From assembly GCF_004104055.1 (NCBI RefSeq), contig NZ_QOVJ01000008.1:62001-126000 (forward strand): a DNA stretch of 64,000 bases, written 5' to 3'. This DNA is from Leeuwenhoekiella aestuarii. Its GTDB lineage: Bacteria; Bacteroidota; Bacteroidia; Flavobacteriales; Flavobacteriaceae. How positions within the stretch are numbered: the first letter of the stretch is position 1; the number at the start of each line of letters is the position of its first letter. Shown piece by piece: positions 14,885 to 24,441 of the stretch. Below the pieces are notes generated by a model, which made no database searches, was not told the origin of the DNA, and was given only the letters and a program-made list of their open reading frames with translations. The position numbers and the translations under genes were made by a program.

Positions 14885-15360
14885 CCAATGGGCTTCCTTT
14901 TAGTGTTACGTCTGAGCCGGGAGATGGTAGGTCAAAAAAACTAAACTATAAACATCAATGAGTAGAGGATTAAACTAACCAACCCTTATAGTTAGCTTAT
15001 TTTGATTTTTTTTAAGCATCAAATACCACAAAACACTCAAACATTAATATCCTAACTCAATTAGCTTATTTACCATTAGTTAATGGTATAATTTTTCACA
15101 AATTAAATGTTATCATAGGGATTTATATAATTAGGGTAAAATACAATTTATTCTATAAAGCTAAAACTCTGTTTCTATACTAATAAACGCCAATTTCAAA
15201 AAATGAGATATAACCTAAAGACATTTCAAAAACAAATTTTACTATTGTTTATCCTTAAATTTTAATTCCCCAATATATAAAAAGACCTTATAACATGGAT
15301 ATATATTATATTTAAGCAAATAAAAACAAGCCAATCAATACAAAGAGTAAAAAATTGCGT
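14885..15360. other. 476-bp AT-rich gap
   Basis: No gene seen. An 18-bp palindrome, TACCATTA-GT-TAATGGTA, lies at 15071-15088. The sequence shifts to very high AT content from about 14940 onwards, marking the edge of the capsule-locus composition. Confidence 0.4.
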
Positions 15361-15936
15361 ATGAGAAGAACATTACTTGTAATAAGTTTTATCCGATTAA
15401 TCCCACATATAATTTTCTTCAATTTCAGTAAAAACAATGAGATTATAAAATATGATCTTAAGCGCTGGATATCTATAACAGGAGAAACGGAAAAATATGG
15501 ATTTGTTAAAATAATGACTTTCTATCCTGAGTTTAGAAATTTATTTTACAGAAGAATTGGGATAAGTTCAAACTTTATCAAATGGATTTGTCCTCCATTG
15601 AATTCGTTATTTATAATTACTAAAGATATCGGACCTGGATTATTTATTCAGCATGGTTTTGCTACTATTATTGCTGCTAAGTCAATAGGTAAAAATTGCT
15701 GGATTAATCAGCAAGTTACAGTTGGGTTTTCTAATGCTACAGACTCTCCGATATTGGGTGATAATGTTGTAATAAATGCAGGTGCTAAAATAATTGGTAA
15801 AGTTCATATAGGCAATAATTCAAAGGCAGGAGCTAATGCTGTTGTTGTAAAAAATGTACCTCCTAATTGCACTGTAGTTGGAGTTCCTGCATATATAATA
15901 AAAAAAGATGGGATTAGAGTTCATGAAAAATTATAA
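15361..15936 (+). CDS. Serine acetyltransferase-like (left-handed beta-helix) acyltransferase
   Basis: A 191-aa protein. An N-terminal helical region (1-85) is followed by hexapeptide repeats (GPGLFIQHGFATII, GKNCWINQQVTVG, LGDNVVINAGAKIIG, IGNNSKAGANAVVV) and the closing CTVVGVPAYII. This is the CysE-like subgroup found in capsule loci, which O-acetylates sugars rather than serine. The catalytic His is H95 or nearby in IQHGF. The start at the ATG 15361 is preferred over a TTG two codons upstream. It is the only capsule-type gene on the plus strand, stranded beyond the operon terminator between two AT-rich gaps. It may be a leftover of an earlier locus. Confidence 0.8.
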   Translation: MRRTLLVISFIRLIPHIIFFNFSKNNEIIKYDLKRWISITGETEKYGFVKIMTFYPEFRNLFYRRIGISSNFIKWICPPLNSLFIITKDIGPGLFIQHGFATIIAAKSIGKNCWINQQVTVGFSNATDSPILGDNVVINAGAKIIGKVHIGNNSKAGANAVVVKNVPPNCTVVGVPAYIIKKDGIRVHEKL

Positions 15937-16688
15937 ATATTTGATTATTAAAAACTATATATCTTATATCACCGTAATCTTTTCTGTTCTTTAAACTTTT
16001 AAGAGAAATAAGATTAGATTGTCATAAGGTGGGTCTAATTATACACAAATATTCTTTAGGCTTGAATAGTAAGATTCGGAAATGAAAATCGAAGATTTCT
16101 GTTATAATAAGAAGACAATTATCTCTAAAATGTCAGAATAGTGATAGAGATTTCTAAAAATTAAAGGGCTAAACGATGTTGGTTAAAGGCAAAATAAGCT
16201 TATAGAGGCAATCGCCAGAGTCGTTCTAGGCATTAAGTTTTTGGTTATTAAAATTAGGCAATAAGCCTAGAAAACATTTGCCCTGCAAACATCAAACACA
16301 TAATATTAACTTATACAATAGCGGACGGTTCTAGAATATAGAATTTATTACAGATTGCTTGATTAGATAGTTTAAAGAAAGATCTTTTCTTTAGGTCAAA
16401 ACTCTCAATATCTTCCAAAAATTTAGTATGATAATTACGAAAATCTTTTAGACATATGGCAAACAAATAGAGATAAAAAAATAATAGCAACAAATTTTTA
16501 CCAAAACCTCTTTACAGTTCCTGTCAGAGAGAAATCATATTCATTAGTTACAACCAAGCGAACTTTCAGTTAAGATGTATCAAAACCTAATCAATTAGAA
16601 GCTTTAAGAGGAGATTATAGGGTGGACTTCTCCTCATCAATAGTTAGGAATAAGATTAGTAAACTAGTATTACCTAAAAATATTGTGT
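15937..16688. other. 750-bp AT-rich region, possibly degenerate coding DNA
   Basis: No intact gene. A plus-strand frame from about 16425 to 16690 reads protein-like (NYENLLDIWQTNRDKK, VREKSYSLVTTKRTFS, LRGDYRVDFSSSIVRNK) but is broken by stop codons, so a decayed gene fragment is possible. The short minus-strand open frame at 16311-16493 has no recognisable motif. No transposase motif or terminal repeats were recognised. Confidence 0.3.
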
Positions 16689-16718
16689 AAAAAAAAGGAT
16701 GCTATTCGCATCCTTTTT
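16689..16718 (-). terminator. Terminator at the 3' end of the capsule operon
   Basis: AAAAAGGATGC (16692-16702) pairs with GCATCCTTTTT (16708-16718) around a five-base loop. T-runs lie on both sides, so it works in both directions. It sits about 40 bp beyond the wzc-like stop codon. Confidence 0.9.
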
Positions 16719-16759
16719 AGTTCAGTATCTAAAATCTTTTGTCTTTAGTCTGGTAAAGT

Positions 16760-19126
16760 CTAAAAACTGCTTTTAAACCGTTCCCATAGCGAAGGTTTAT
16801 CTTGCCCATAGGCATAGCCGTATTTGTTCCCATACCCAAAATTAGCCGTTTTGACATCGTTGATCACAAAACTGATATCGTGCAACTTTCCGTCTTGTTG
16901 TGAATCAACCGCAAAATTAATGAGTCGTTTCTCGGTATATCCGGCACGGGTTACATACAGGATCAGGTCTGCATATTTACTGATCAGGAAGGTATCGGCC
17001 ACCAGCATCGACGGGGCCGTATCTACTATCACATAATCGTACTGCTCCCGCAATTCATCGAGCATACGCCCAAATTTCGATTGGCGCAAGAGTTCTGAAG
17101 GATTTGGTGGGATACTCCCCGATAAAAACAATTTTAAGTTGGGATGAAACTTAGAATCATGGATCAGCGATTCCAGTTTATGATCATCATTTACGAGGTA
17201 ATCACTCACACCCAACAGACTCTTCGATTCGGTATCGTAACGCTGCAACTGCGGGTTTCGCAGATCCGCCCCGATCAACACCACCTTTTTCCCGGTATTC
17301 GCCAAAGTCATCGCCAGATTGATACTGGTAAAGGTCTTCCCTTCCCCTTTTACCGTAGAGGTGGTATACAAACAATAGCCTTTGTCTTCATTTTTAGCGT
17401 TCACCAATAAATACTGCAGGTTGGTCGTTAAAATTCTAAAGGATTCAGCGAGTACCGAGCGGTCATTCTCCTCGATCAGATCTGAATCTCCCTTTGCGAT
17501 CCGCGGCAACTCCCCTACAATGGGAATTGCTCGGGTGATTTTCTCCAGATCTTCCCGACGCTCGATTTTATTATTCAACAAGCGTCGTATATATATAATT
17601 AAAAAAGGAATCAATATACCTATCAAAAAAGAACCAAAGAAAATTATACTCGACTTTGGGGATACTATTCTATTTGAACTATATGCCGAATCCACAATCT
17701 TCGCTTTGGGAGAAGTTGCTGCCAAGGATAGGGAGTTCTCTTCCCGCTTTTGCAATAAGAAAATATATAAGGCCTCTTTAATATTTTGTTGTCTAGAAAT
17801 GTCGCGAAACTGCCGCTCTTTTGAAGGAACTTTAGAAATCTCACTAGAAATTAAATTTGATTGACTATTTAATTCATTTAATGTCATTTCAAGATTAATT
17901 TCATACTGCTTTAAACCTGAATAAATAGTTTTAGACATTTGACCAATCTGACCATCTAATCTTTGAACAGAAGGGTTCAATGAAGTTGCACCTTCTAAAA
18001 TTCGATTTCTCTGTAATAGTAAATTATTAAACTTTTGGATTTGTTCATTTACACTTGTATTTTCTAATGCAATATTTCCAGGTAATAAATCAGCTTCATC
18101 TTTATCATCAATAAAATCTAATAAACTTTCAACATACTCCAATTGTGTTGAAAGTTCTCTAACTCTCTTTCTATATTCACTTGCATTCTCTATATATAAA
18201 GTAGACTCTGCTTCAATATTTGTCAGGCTGTTATTTTCCTTGAATTCTTCTAACCCAACCTCAACGGTATCTAATTCTTCGCTAATTATTTGTAGTCTTT
18301 CATCTATAAATTGAGCTGTACTAACGGCAATCTCATTTTTATCTTTTATAGCTTCTTTATTGTATTCAAAGATCAACTGGTTTAGGATATCCTGTCCTTT
18401 TTGTCTTACAGCGGTTTCTATATTAAGCTCGAGTAAAGTCGCATTCTTTTCAATTACTGCAACTTTAATAGCATCTCTTAGTCCATCAGCTACCATATTA
18501 ACAGTTGAAACAAAAATCGAAATCTTATTTACTTCACCACTATAATCTCTATTTCTTTTTATTAAAACCTCTCCAAATCCCAAATCAACAATTGAATTAA
18601 AATTTGTTTCAACAATAATGGCACCCTCATTAGAGCGCACTATCAATTCACTATTATCACTATTATTTTTTTCAATATAAAATTTATTTTCATTTTCTCT
18701 AATCAGATTTTTGAGACTATTATTATCTACACTTAAAAACTCTATTAAGTATGGCGATTCTAGATAAAGCTCTCTTTCTACGAAATTGTCTGAATTAAAA
18801 TATGCCACATTTAACTTCAATGCTTTTACCGTATTTTGCATCATGCGGTAAGATTGAAATATCCCTATTTCATTTTCAATTTTATTAGATCCCATTCCTC
18901 CAAGCAAACCTAATTCTGAAAAACTTTCAAGACTTGCTGCAGGAGCATTTTTTTCATCATCTTTAATAATGACACTCGCAACAGTTTTATATTTAGGAGT
19001 TGCCAATTTTAAATAAACAAAGCCTATTCCTAGACTTAAAATCACTCCTAATATAAACCAAGGCCAAAATTTCAAATACTTCCCTAGTTCTTCCCGAAGG
19101 TTAAAATCATCTTCGTTATTATACAT
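16760..19126 (-). CDS. Wzc-type polysaccharide co-polymerase / tyrosine autokinase
   Basis: A 788-aa inner-membrane protein. A Wzz domain with membrane helix lies near residues 20-45, followed by a periplasmic coiled-coil-rich region (about 240-470) and a second helix near 495-515. The cytoplasmic BY-kinase domain has Walker A (KGEGKT, ending at residue 598), Walker A' (GADLRNPQ near 619) and Walker B (VIVDTAP at 699-705). A C-terminal tyrosine cluster (GYGNKYGYAYG) would be autophosphorylated. It controls chain length and export with the Wza-like protein encoded 14 bp upstream in transcription. The N-terminal two-thirds of the gene is far more AT-rich than the kinase part. The switch lies near 17570-17600, just after the second helix, suggesting recombination. 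Confidence 0.93.
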   Translation of the reverse strand: MYNNEDDFNLREELGKYLKFWPWFILGVILSLGIGFVYLKLATPKYKTVASVIIKDDEKNAPAASLESFSELGLLGGMGSNKIENEIGIFQSYRMMQNTVKALKLNVAYFNSDNFVERELYLESPYLIEFLSVDNNSLKNLIRENENKFYIEKNNSDNSELIVRSNEGAIIVETNFNSIVDLGFGEVLIKRNRDYSGEVNKISIFVSTVNMVADGLRDAIKVAVIEKNATLLELNIETAVRQKGQDILNQLIFEYNKEAIKDKNEIAVSTAQFIDERLQIISEELDTVEVGLEEFKENNSLTNIEAESTLYIENASEYRKRVRELSTQLEYVESLLDFIDDKDEADLLPGNIALENTSVNEQIQKFNNLLLQRNRILEGATSLNPSVQRLDGQIGQMSKTIYSGLKQYEINLEMTLNELNSQSNLISSEISKVPSKERQFRDISRQQNIKEALYIFLLQKREENSLSLAATSPKAKIVDSAYSSNRIVSPKSSIIFFGSFLIGILIPFLIIYIRRLLNNKIERREDLEKITRAIPIVGELPRIAKGDSDLIEENDRSVLAESFRILTTNLQYLLVNAKNEDKGYCLYTTSTVKGEGKTFTSINLAMTLANTGKKVVLIGADLRNPQLQRYDTESKSLLGVSDYLVNDDHKLESLIHDSKFHPNLKLFLSGSIPPNPSELLRQSKFGRMLDELREQYDYVIVDTAPSMLVADTFLISKYADLILYVTRAGYTEKRLINFAVDSQQDGKLHDISFVINDVKTANFGYGNKYGYAYGQDKPSLWERFKSSF

Positions 19127-19139
19127 AATATTTATTTAT

Positions 19140-19928
19140 TTAGCGAGCTATCAAAACGATAAGAGAAACCAAAACAGAAGCTACAGAAATGTATACTGAT
19201 GCATTTCGATTGTAATTTGCTGCTTGACGCTGTGGCTTATTAGGCTCTACATATACAATATCGTTCTGTCTGAGATAATAATAAGGTGATTCTACTATTC
19301 CAGGATCAGTGAGGTCTAAACTCATTTGAATCATTTTTTCTCCTTCTTCTCTTAATACTTTAATATTTTTCCGTTTACCATAAATTGTTAAATCCCCCGC
19401 CAGACCAAGAGCTTTGGGCAGACTGATATACTCATCGCTAACGCTAAATGTACCGGGTCGAGCTACCTCTCCTAATACTGTTATTCTAAAATTCGAGATA
19501 CGTACAATAACCATTGGGTTTTTTATATAAAGTGCAATTTTCTCTTTTAATAGAGCTGCAAGCTCATTTCTGGTAAGCCCTAAAACATTAATTTCACCCA
19601 ATACCGGAAAGTCTATTTCACCATCATTACTTACTAAATAAGTCTGAATTTGAGGTTGTGTACGATTTGGAGTCAATTCATTATCTAGTATAGTCCCGGT
19701 CCCAACCATAGGTAAGTTAAAAGGAATAGCTGCCTCCTGCTCTAAGGCAGTTACCGTTATAGCCAATTGATCATTAGTTTTTATTGTAACATTATTTTGG
19801 CTCGATAAATTAAATTCCTTGAATTCCTTAGTTGTAACTTCATCATCTATGAAATAAACTATTTCCTTTCTCGAAACGCAAGAAATGCAGCTCAATAAAA
19901 CTAACAAAATAACGAACAGGTTCTTCAT
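19140..19928 (-). CDS. Wza-type polysaccharide export lipoprotein
   Basis: A 262-aa lipoprotein with lipobox LSCISC and mature start at the second cysteine. A Poly_export domain (about 45-140; YLVSNDGEIDFPVLGEINVLG) is followed by a SLBB domain (about 150-215; ITVLGEVARPGTFS), and a C-terminal hydrophobic helix (SVLVSLIVLIAR) may span the outer membrane. The start is the ATG at 19928. A longer frame adds six residues before the signal peptide. It forms the outer-membrane channel paired with the Wzc-type protein immediately downstream. Confidence 0.9.
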   Translation of the reverse strand: MKNLFVILLVLLSCISCVSRKEIVYFIDDEVTTKEFKEFNLSSQNNVTIKTNDQLAITVTALEQEAAIPFNLPMVGTGTILDNELTPNRTQPQIQTYLVSNDGEIDFPVLGEINVLGLTRNELAALLKEKIALYIKNPMVIVRISNFRITVLGEVARPGTFSVSDEYISLPKALGLAGDLTIYGKRKNIKVLREEGEKMIQMSLDLTDPGIVESPYYYLRQNDIVYVEPNKPQRQAANYNRNASVYISVASVLVSLIVLIAR

Positions 19929-19989
19929 GTTTACTATAAATTCCATAAGTGATTTTCTATTGGCTGCGAAAATAGTATAATATAATTAA

Positions 19990-21336
19990 TTAATAAGCAT
20001 TTTCCTCCCCTTGGACTGCATTCAAGACGGTTTTGATGATGATCTTGACATCCAGCCACAAACTCCATTTTTCGACATAAAAGATATCCAATCGCGTCCG
20101 GTTGACGATATCAGCCTGCTGTACGATCTCGCCCCGATAGCCGCGCACTTGTGCCAGGCCGGTGATTCCGGGTTTTACAAAGTGGCGCACCAGATACTTA
20201 TCTACGGAGGTTTGATACTTTTCGGTATGCAGTTCCATATGCGGCCGCGGGCCTACGACACTCATATCCCCCAGCAAAACATTATAAAACTGCGGCAATT
20301 CATCAATACTGGTCCGTCTTAAAATACGCCCCAGTTTGGTCACCCGTTTGTCGTTTTTGGTCATCATTTTGGTATTGGCATCAGCCGTCGTGGTCATCGA
20401 ACGGAATTTATAACACCAAAACACCTTCCGGTTCACCCCATGCCGTTTTTGTTTAAAAAATAAGGGCTCATTAGAATCAAAACGCTGCAAAATAAAGATC
20501 AACGGACTCAACCATGACAACACCCCGACGATCACCAAGAGGGCAAACACCACATCAAAACACCGCTTCACCACCTTCGCATACGGGGTTTCCAGCGGCA
20601 ATTCCCGAAGATTGAGCACGGGTACATTGTCATACAATTCGATAGTCATCGCCCGGGTAAAGATTTCCTTATTATCGGGTACCACCTTCAGCTTGATCAG
20701 ATTATTATCAGCAAAAGCCATCAGATTGAACAGTTGAGCCTGAGACAAGCGCGAAGCGATACAAAAGATCTGATGCACATCCCGGTTCTTGATATAACTG
20801 AAACTCTCTTCTACTTTCCCCAGATAGGTAGGGCTCTTGGAGTCGCTGTTATCAAAATACCCCAGATACCGGTACCCCAGATCGGGTTCATCAAATACTT
20901 TTCGGATCTTTTTCAGATTCCGGTCCCGCCCGATCGCGACCACATTAACCGCATTCCCGCCGGTTTCCCGATACCGGGCCCGGGCATAATAAAACAAAAT
21001 CCGGTAGAGTAGTAAACATGCAAACAACCCCAGCAACACATTTGTATGATAACCAAGGGAACCCATACGAGTCTTACTCAGACTGAACCAGGCAAAATAA
21101 GCCAGCGTAAATAAAATATACAATTGCAGCGGCTTATGCAGATTGGTAAAAAACCGCTCTTTCCGCGAGGTGGGGTAATAGTCTATCGCATACGCACTCA
21201 GCAACCAGGAGGCATTGTAAAACAGGATCGAATTGATATTCAAATACAAGTCTGGTATAAACCAGGCCAAAAAACCATTCAACAGCGTTAAATGGATCAA
21301 AATACTTAGGGGTACGATGAGTGCAGAACGTTTCAT
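19990..21336 (-). CDS. Polyprenyl glycosylphosphotransferase (initiating enzyme)
   Basis: A 448-aa membrane enzyme. Four N-terminal helices (about 8-115) and a CoA-binding-like Rossmann region (about 130-235) precede another helix at 258-280. The bacterial sugar transferase domain has FFKQKRHGVNRKVFWCYKFRSM, LGRILRRTSIDELPQ, NVLLGDMSVVGPRP and HFVKPGITGLAQVRGYRG. It transfers a hexose-1-phosphate from a UDP-sugar to undecaprenyl phosphate, the first step of repeat-unit assembly. The sugar (glucose or galactose) cannot be told from sequence. Its GC content is clearly higher than that of the glycosyltransferase core, like the neighbouring UDP-xylose synthase. Confidence 0.92.
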   Translation of the reverse strand: MKRSALIVPLSILIHLTLLNGFLAWFIPDLYLNINSILFYNASWLLSAYAIDYYPTSRKERFFTNLHKPLQLYILFTLAYFAWFSLSKTRMGSLGYHTNVLLGLFACLLLYRILFYYARARYRETGGNAVNVVAIGRDRNLKKIRKVFDEPDLGYRYLGYFDNSDSKSPTYLGKVEESFSYIKNRDVHQIFCIASRLSQAQLFNLMAFADNNLIKLKVVPDNKEIFTRAMTIELYDNVPVLNLRELPLETPYAKVVKRCFDVVFALLVIVGVLSWLSPLIFILQRFDSNEPLFFKQKRHGVNRKVFWCYKFRSMTTTADANTKMMTKNDKRVTKLGRILRRTSIDELPQFYNVLLGDMSVVGPRPHMELHTEKYQTSVDKYLVRHFVKPGITGLAQVRGYRGEIVQQADIVNRTRLDIFYVEKWSLWLDVKIIIKTVLNAVQGEENAY

Positions 21337-21425
21337 CAGCTGTTTGCGCGAGTTGTTGATTCTAAGAGTGTATACGAATGCCGATGCAACTTAACTTTTT
21401 TTTAAGAGATACCGTTAAATCCTTT

Positions 21426-22373
21426 TTAATTAGTATCAACAAGTTGTTGCTCAAAATAGTTAATGGTTTGCTCCAACCCCTGCTGCAATGCAGTATGGGG
21501 CCTCCACAAGGGAATCAGTTGAGTTGCGAGTTGAATATCAGGTTGGCGTTGTTTGGGGTCATCCTGAGGTAAGGGTTCAAACTGCAGCTTAGAACGGGAA
21601 CCGGTTAAGGCTATGATCTCCTCAGCCAGTTGGAGCATGGTAAACTCTGTAGGATTCCCCAGATTCACAGGTCCGGTGACCGAATCATCGGTTTGCATCA
21701 AAGCCACCAGTCCCTCCACCAGATCAGCTACATACTGAAAGCTACGCGTCTGACTCCCAGCTCCAAAAATAGTGATAGGTTCTCCTTTTAGCGCCTGTAC
21801 GATAAAATTAGAAACCACCCGCCCATCGTTGATATTCATATGCGGTCCGTAGGTATTGAAGATCCGGGCGATCTTGATGACCACCCCATTCTGGGTATGG
21901 TAATCCATAAACAAGGTCTCGGCACAACGCTTGCCTTCATCATAACACGAGCGCGGGCCAATGGGGTTGACATTCCCCCAATAGCTTTCCGGTTGCGGAT
22001 GTACCGCAGGATCTCCATACACCTCAGACGTACTCGCCTGTAGGATCTTTGCCTTGACCCGTTTCGCAAGCCCCAGCATGTTGATCGCGCCCATCACCGA
22101 GGTTTTGATGGTTTTAATAGGGTTATACTGATAATGCACCGGGCTGGCAGGACAGGCTAAATTGTAGATCTCATCCACCTCCGCATAATACGGTTGGGTT
22201 ACATCATGCCGCACCAGTTCAAAATACGGGTGCTCTAACAATTCAAGGATATTTTGTTTACTTCCGGTAAAATAATTGTCCAGACAGATCACTTCATTTC
22301 CTTCGGCTAACAAACGCTTACACAAATGCGAACCGATAAAACCGGCACCGCCGGTGACAAGTATTCGTTTCAT
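21426..22373 (-). CDS. uxs: UDP-glucuronate decarboxylase (UDP-xylose synthase)
   Basis: A 315-aa extended short-chain dehydrogenase. NAD-binding GGAGFIGSH (8-16), catalytic Tyr144 and Lys148 in SCYDEGKR, a serine in ASTSEVYG, and the UXS-type substrate motifs [12 protein letters not shown] and [18 protein letters not shown] all match UXS. It converts UDP-glucuronate to UDP-xylose. The UDP-glucose dehydrogenase at 37748 in the same locus makes its substrate. It lies next to a GH10 xylanase-family gene, which supports xylose as a component of the polymer. UDP-apiose or UDP-4-keto-pentose synthesis is a less likely alternative. Confidence 0.93.
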   Translation of the reverse strand: MKRILVTGGAGFIGSHLCKRLLAEGNEVICLDNYFTGSKQNILELLEHPYFELVRHDVTQPYYAEVDEIYNLACPASPVHYQYNPIKTIKTSVMGAINMLGLAKRVKAKILQASTSEVYGDPAVHPQPESYWGNVNPIGPRSCYDEGKRCAETLFMDYHTQNGVVIKIARIFNTYGPHMNINDGRVVSNFIVQALKGEPITIFGAGSQTRSFQYVADLVEGLVALMQTDDSVTGPVNLGNPTEFTMLQLAEEIIALTGSRSKLQFEPLPQDDPKQRQPDIQLATQLIPLWRPHTALQQGLEQTINYFEQQLVDTN

Positions 22374-22390
22374 AATGCTAGCTAAGTATA

Positions 22391-23512
22391 TTAAAAATCA
22401 ACAACCTCAAAAAAAGCTTTTTTAGGCAACATGGTTTTACTATATAGATAAGGATGTGCACTAACACCATAAACATTATCCAAATAATTTGGCCAGTCAG
22501 CTGCGCCCCAAAGTGTAATACCTGTAACATTATCATATTCCCGACATACACGAAAAATCATTTCGTAAATATATGCTTGTTCATTTTCAATTGAAGTTGT
22601 AAAATAATTTACTTGCTTACTCAAATTTTTATTTTTCATTCCATTCTCAAAGATTCTGACATCAAGTTCTGTAATCTGAATATCTAGTCCTAAATCTGAA
22701 AACTTGATAATATTATTGCGAAGATCATTTTCAGATAATCCTTTGATATTAAAATGTCCCTGCATACCAATTCCATCAATTGGTACATTTCTAGTCTTTA
22801 AGCGTTTTATTAAATTATAAATATCATTTGATTTACGGGGATCATTAAACTGATTATCATTATAAAACAAAATTGCTGAAGAATCTGCTTCTCTTGCAAA
22901 TTGAAAAGCTTTATCAATATATTCTTCTCCAGCTATCTTATAAAATAAATCTGTGTCTTTAAAAATACCAGGCTTCCAAGAATAATCAACTGCCTCGTTT
23001 ACCACATCCCAGCAATAGATCTTCCCCTTATAACGATTCATAACCGTATAAATATGTTCACGCATTCTTTTATAGAGCTCTTCTTTACTAATAAGATCTC
23101 CTTTTTCATTTTTAAAAAACCAATCTGGAGTACCTTGAGCCCAAACAAGACAGTGCCCTCGAATTTTCATTTGATTTTCTGTGGCAAAACGTACCAAACT
23201 ATCTGCTTTAGCCCAATCATATCTGTTTCTCTCAGGATGAACATATTTAGCCTTCAACTCATTTTCTATAGTTATGCTATTGTATTGGGAGGCTATAAAC
23301 GCAATACGGTCTTTTTTTGATAAAAGACCATAATACATAGCTGTTCCAACAGGAAAATAATCTTTATAGACTTTGCTGAGGTTAAATTCTTGCTGTACAA
23401 GCCTAGATTCAGATTTAATTACTTCATTAGTAATCTTTGTTTTATTGTTAAAGTAAAAACAAGATGTAAAACATAGCACTACAACGCAACTAAAAACTAA
23501 TAAATATTTCAT
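22391..23512 (-). CDS. GH10 endo-xylanase-family lipoprotein
   Basis: A 373-aa secreted lipoprotein with lipobox CFTSC (Cys18). The GH10 barrel is complete: acid/base Glu173 in WDVVNEA, nucleophile Glu282 in ITELDV, substrate-site ENELK and GHCLVW motifs, and late [12 protein letters not shown]10 enzymes cleave beta-1,4-xylan. Here it lies inside a capsule operon between UDP-xylose synthase and the Alg13/Alg14-like pair, not in a xylan-use locus. It starts within the end of the upstream gene (4-bp overlap). It therefore probably trims or releases the locus's own polymer, as dedicated glycosidases do in cellulose, alginate and Psl systems. This role is inference. Confidence 0.9.
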   Translation of the reverse strand: MKYLLVFSCVVVLCFTSCFYFNNKTKITNEVIKSESRLVQQEFNLSKVYKDYFPVGTAMYYGLLSKKDRIAFIASQYNSITIENELKAKYVHPERNRYDWAKADSLVRFATENQMKIRGHCLVWAQGTPDWFFKNEKGDLISKEELYKRMREHIYTVMNRYKGKIYCWDVVNEAVDYSWKPGIFKDTDLFYKIAGEEYIDKAFQFAREADSSAILFYNDNQFNDPRKSNDIYNLIKRLKTRNVPIDGIGMQGHFNIKGLSENDLRNNIIKFSDLGLDIQITELDVRIFENGMKNKNLSKQVNYFTTSIENEQAYIYEMIFRVCREYDNVTGITLWGAADWPNYLDNVYGVSAHPYLYSKTMLPKKAFFEVVDF

Positions 23513-24000
23513 GAATTCCCAAAAAGTGTTTTTAACTCTGTGATTAAAGAATCAGATGCATAGGGAGTTAATTTAACTGACGTAAGAGAAATTTCATTTC
23601 TAAGAAATAGGTCTATAGTGTTAATAAGCTCATCCGAAGTATAGGCTACCTTCACATAGTTTAGAGCGCTCATTTTTTTTGCTGTGGCTAACTGATGATC
23701 ATTTCTATGTTCTCCCAAGCTAGCATCCCTTGGTATAACAATGAGAGCTTTTTCTTTAACTAGGGCAGTAATAATAGTACCCATTCCTGCATGCCCCACA
23801 ATAAGATCAGCTCTTTCAAAATAGTCATTGAAAGTAATTGGGGATAAAAATCCCTCAACTTTTAGATTTTTAGCTTCTACATCAGTGTTAATAACTTGAG
23901 CAACAAATTCAACTTCTGGAAATTTAGCTGCACAGATATCCATAGCATCAAGTAATCTGTCGAAGGGTTCTTGCGTACCTGTAGTAATGAAAATCATCAT
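23509..24000 (-). CDS. Alg13/PssE-like glycosyltransferase catalytic subunit
   Basis: A 163-aa GT28 C-terminal-domain protein. The sugar-nucleotide site motif (ADLIVGHAGMGTIITAL, then VIPRDASLGEHRNDHQ) is intact. Like Alg13/EpsF/PssE it is half of a split GT-B enzyme and needs a membrane partner, here the Alg14-like protein whose gene overlaps its start by 4 bp. It would add a sugar to the lipid-linked repeat unit. The donor is unknown. Confidence 0.88.
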   Translation of the reverse strand: MMIFITTGTQEPFDRLLDAMDICAAKFPEVEFVAQVINTDVEAKNLKVEGFLSPITFNDYFERADLIVGHAGMGTIITALVKEKALIVIPRDASLGEHRNDHQLATAKKMSALNYVKVAYTSDELINTIDLFLRNEISLTSVKLTPYASDSLITELKTLFGNS

Positions 24001-24437
24001 AAAACTTTACCGCTATATTTAACTTTGTCACTTTCTAGTTCAGGCCATTGAGTATAAACATGATTTGATAGGTATGTCGCAATTTTTCCACTCATAGACA
24101 ACTGTTCTACGTTAGCTATACTGTCTAACCAAACTGTTTTAAAACCTAAAATTCTTCCTACTAAAATGCATGCTAATCCAGGAGCTGCGCCGGTCGTAAT
24201 CACCAGGTCAGGTTTGATGCTCTTGAGACTTCTCCATATTTCAAGTAAACTCTTAAAAATTAAAATCTTTTTTTTTCTATTAAAATCAGGTATTACAAAA
24301 TATTGAGAATCAGGAACCATCATTCTAAACTCCTCTTTGGTTGACATATATACCAATTGATGATCTGTAAATGCAGGTTTTAATCTCAATAGTTGTATCC
24401 AATGACCTCCCGCTGAAGCTACTGCTAAAATCTTCAT
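23997..24437 (-). CDS. Alg14/PssD-like glycosyltransferase membrane subunit
   Basis: A 146-aa protein with the Alg14 signature SAGGHWIQLLRL at residues 8-19 and VITTGAAPG in the middle. A hydrophobic patch anchors it to the membrane. It recruits the Alg13-like catalytic subunit encoded directly after it (ATGA overlap), and together they act as one glycosyltransferase for repeat-unit assembly. It is slightly shorter than typical Alg14, but both hallmark motifs are present. Confidence 0.88.
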   Translation of the reverse strand: MKILAVASAGGHWIQLLRLKPAFTDHQLVYMSTKEEFRMMVPDSQYFVIPDFNRKKKILIFKSLLEIWRSLKSIKPDLVITTGAAPGLACILVGRILGFKTVWLDSIANVEQLSMSGKIATYLSNHVYTQWPELESDKVKYSGKVL

Positions 24438-24441
24438 TGAT

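Noticed and set aside
16311-16493. 60-codon minus-strand frame
   Set aside because: It is AT-rich with Leu/Phe-rich start expected by chance and no motif. A broken plus-strand frame partly overlaps it.
22391-23512. GH10 gene as part of a xylan-degradation locus
   Set aside because: No xylan-utilisation genes (SusCD, GH43, GH67, transporters) are adjacent. It lies inside an overlapping capsule biosynthesis operon.
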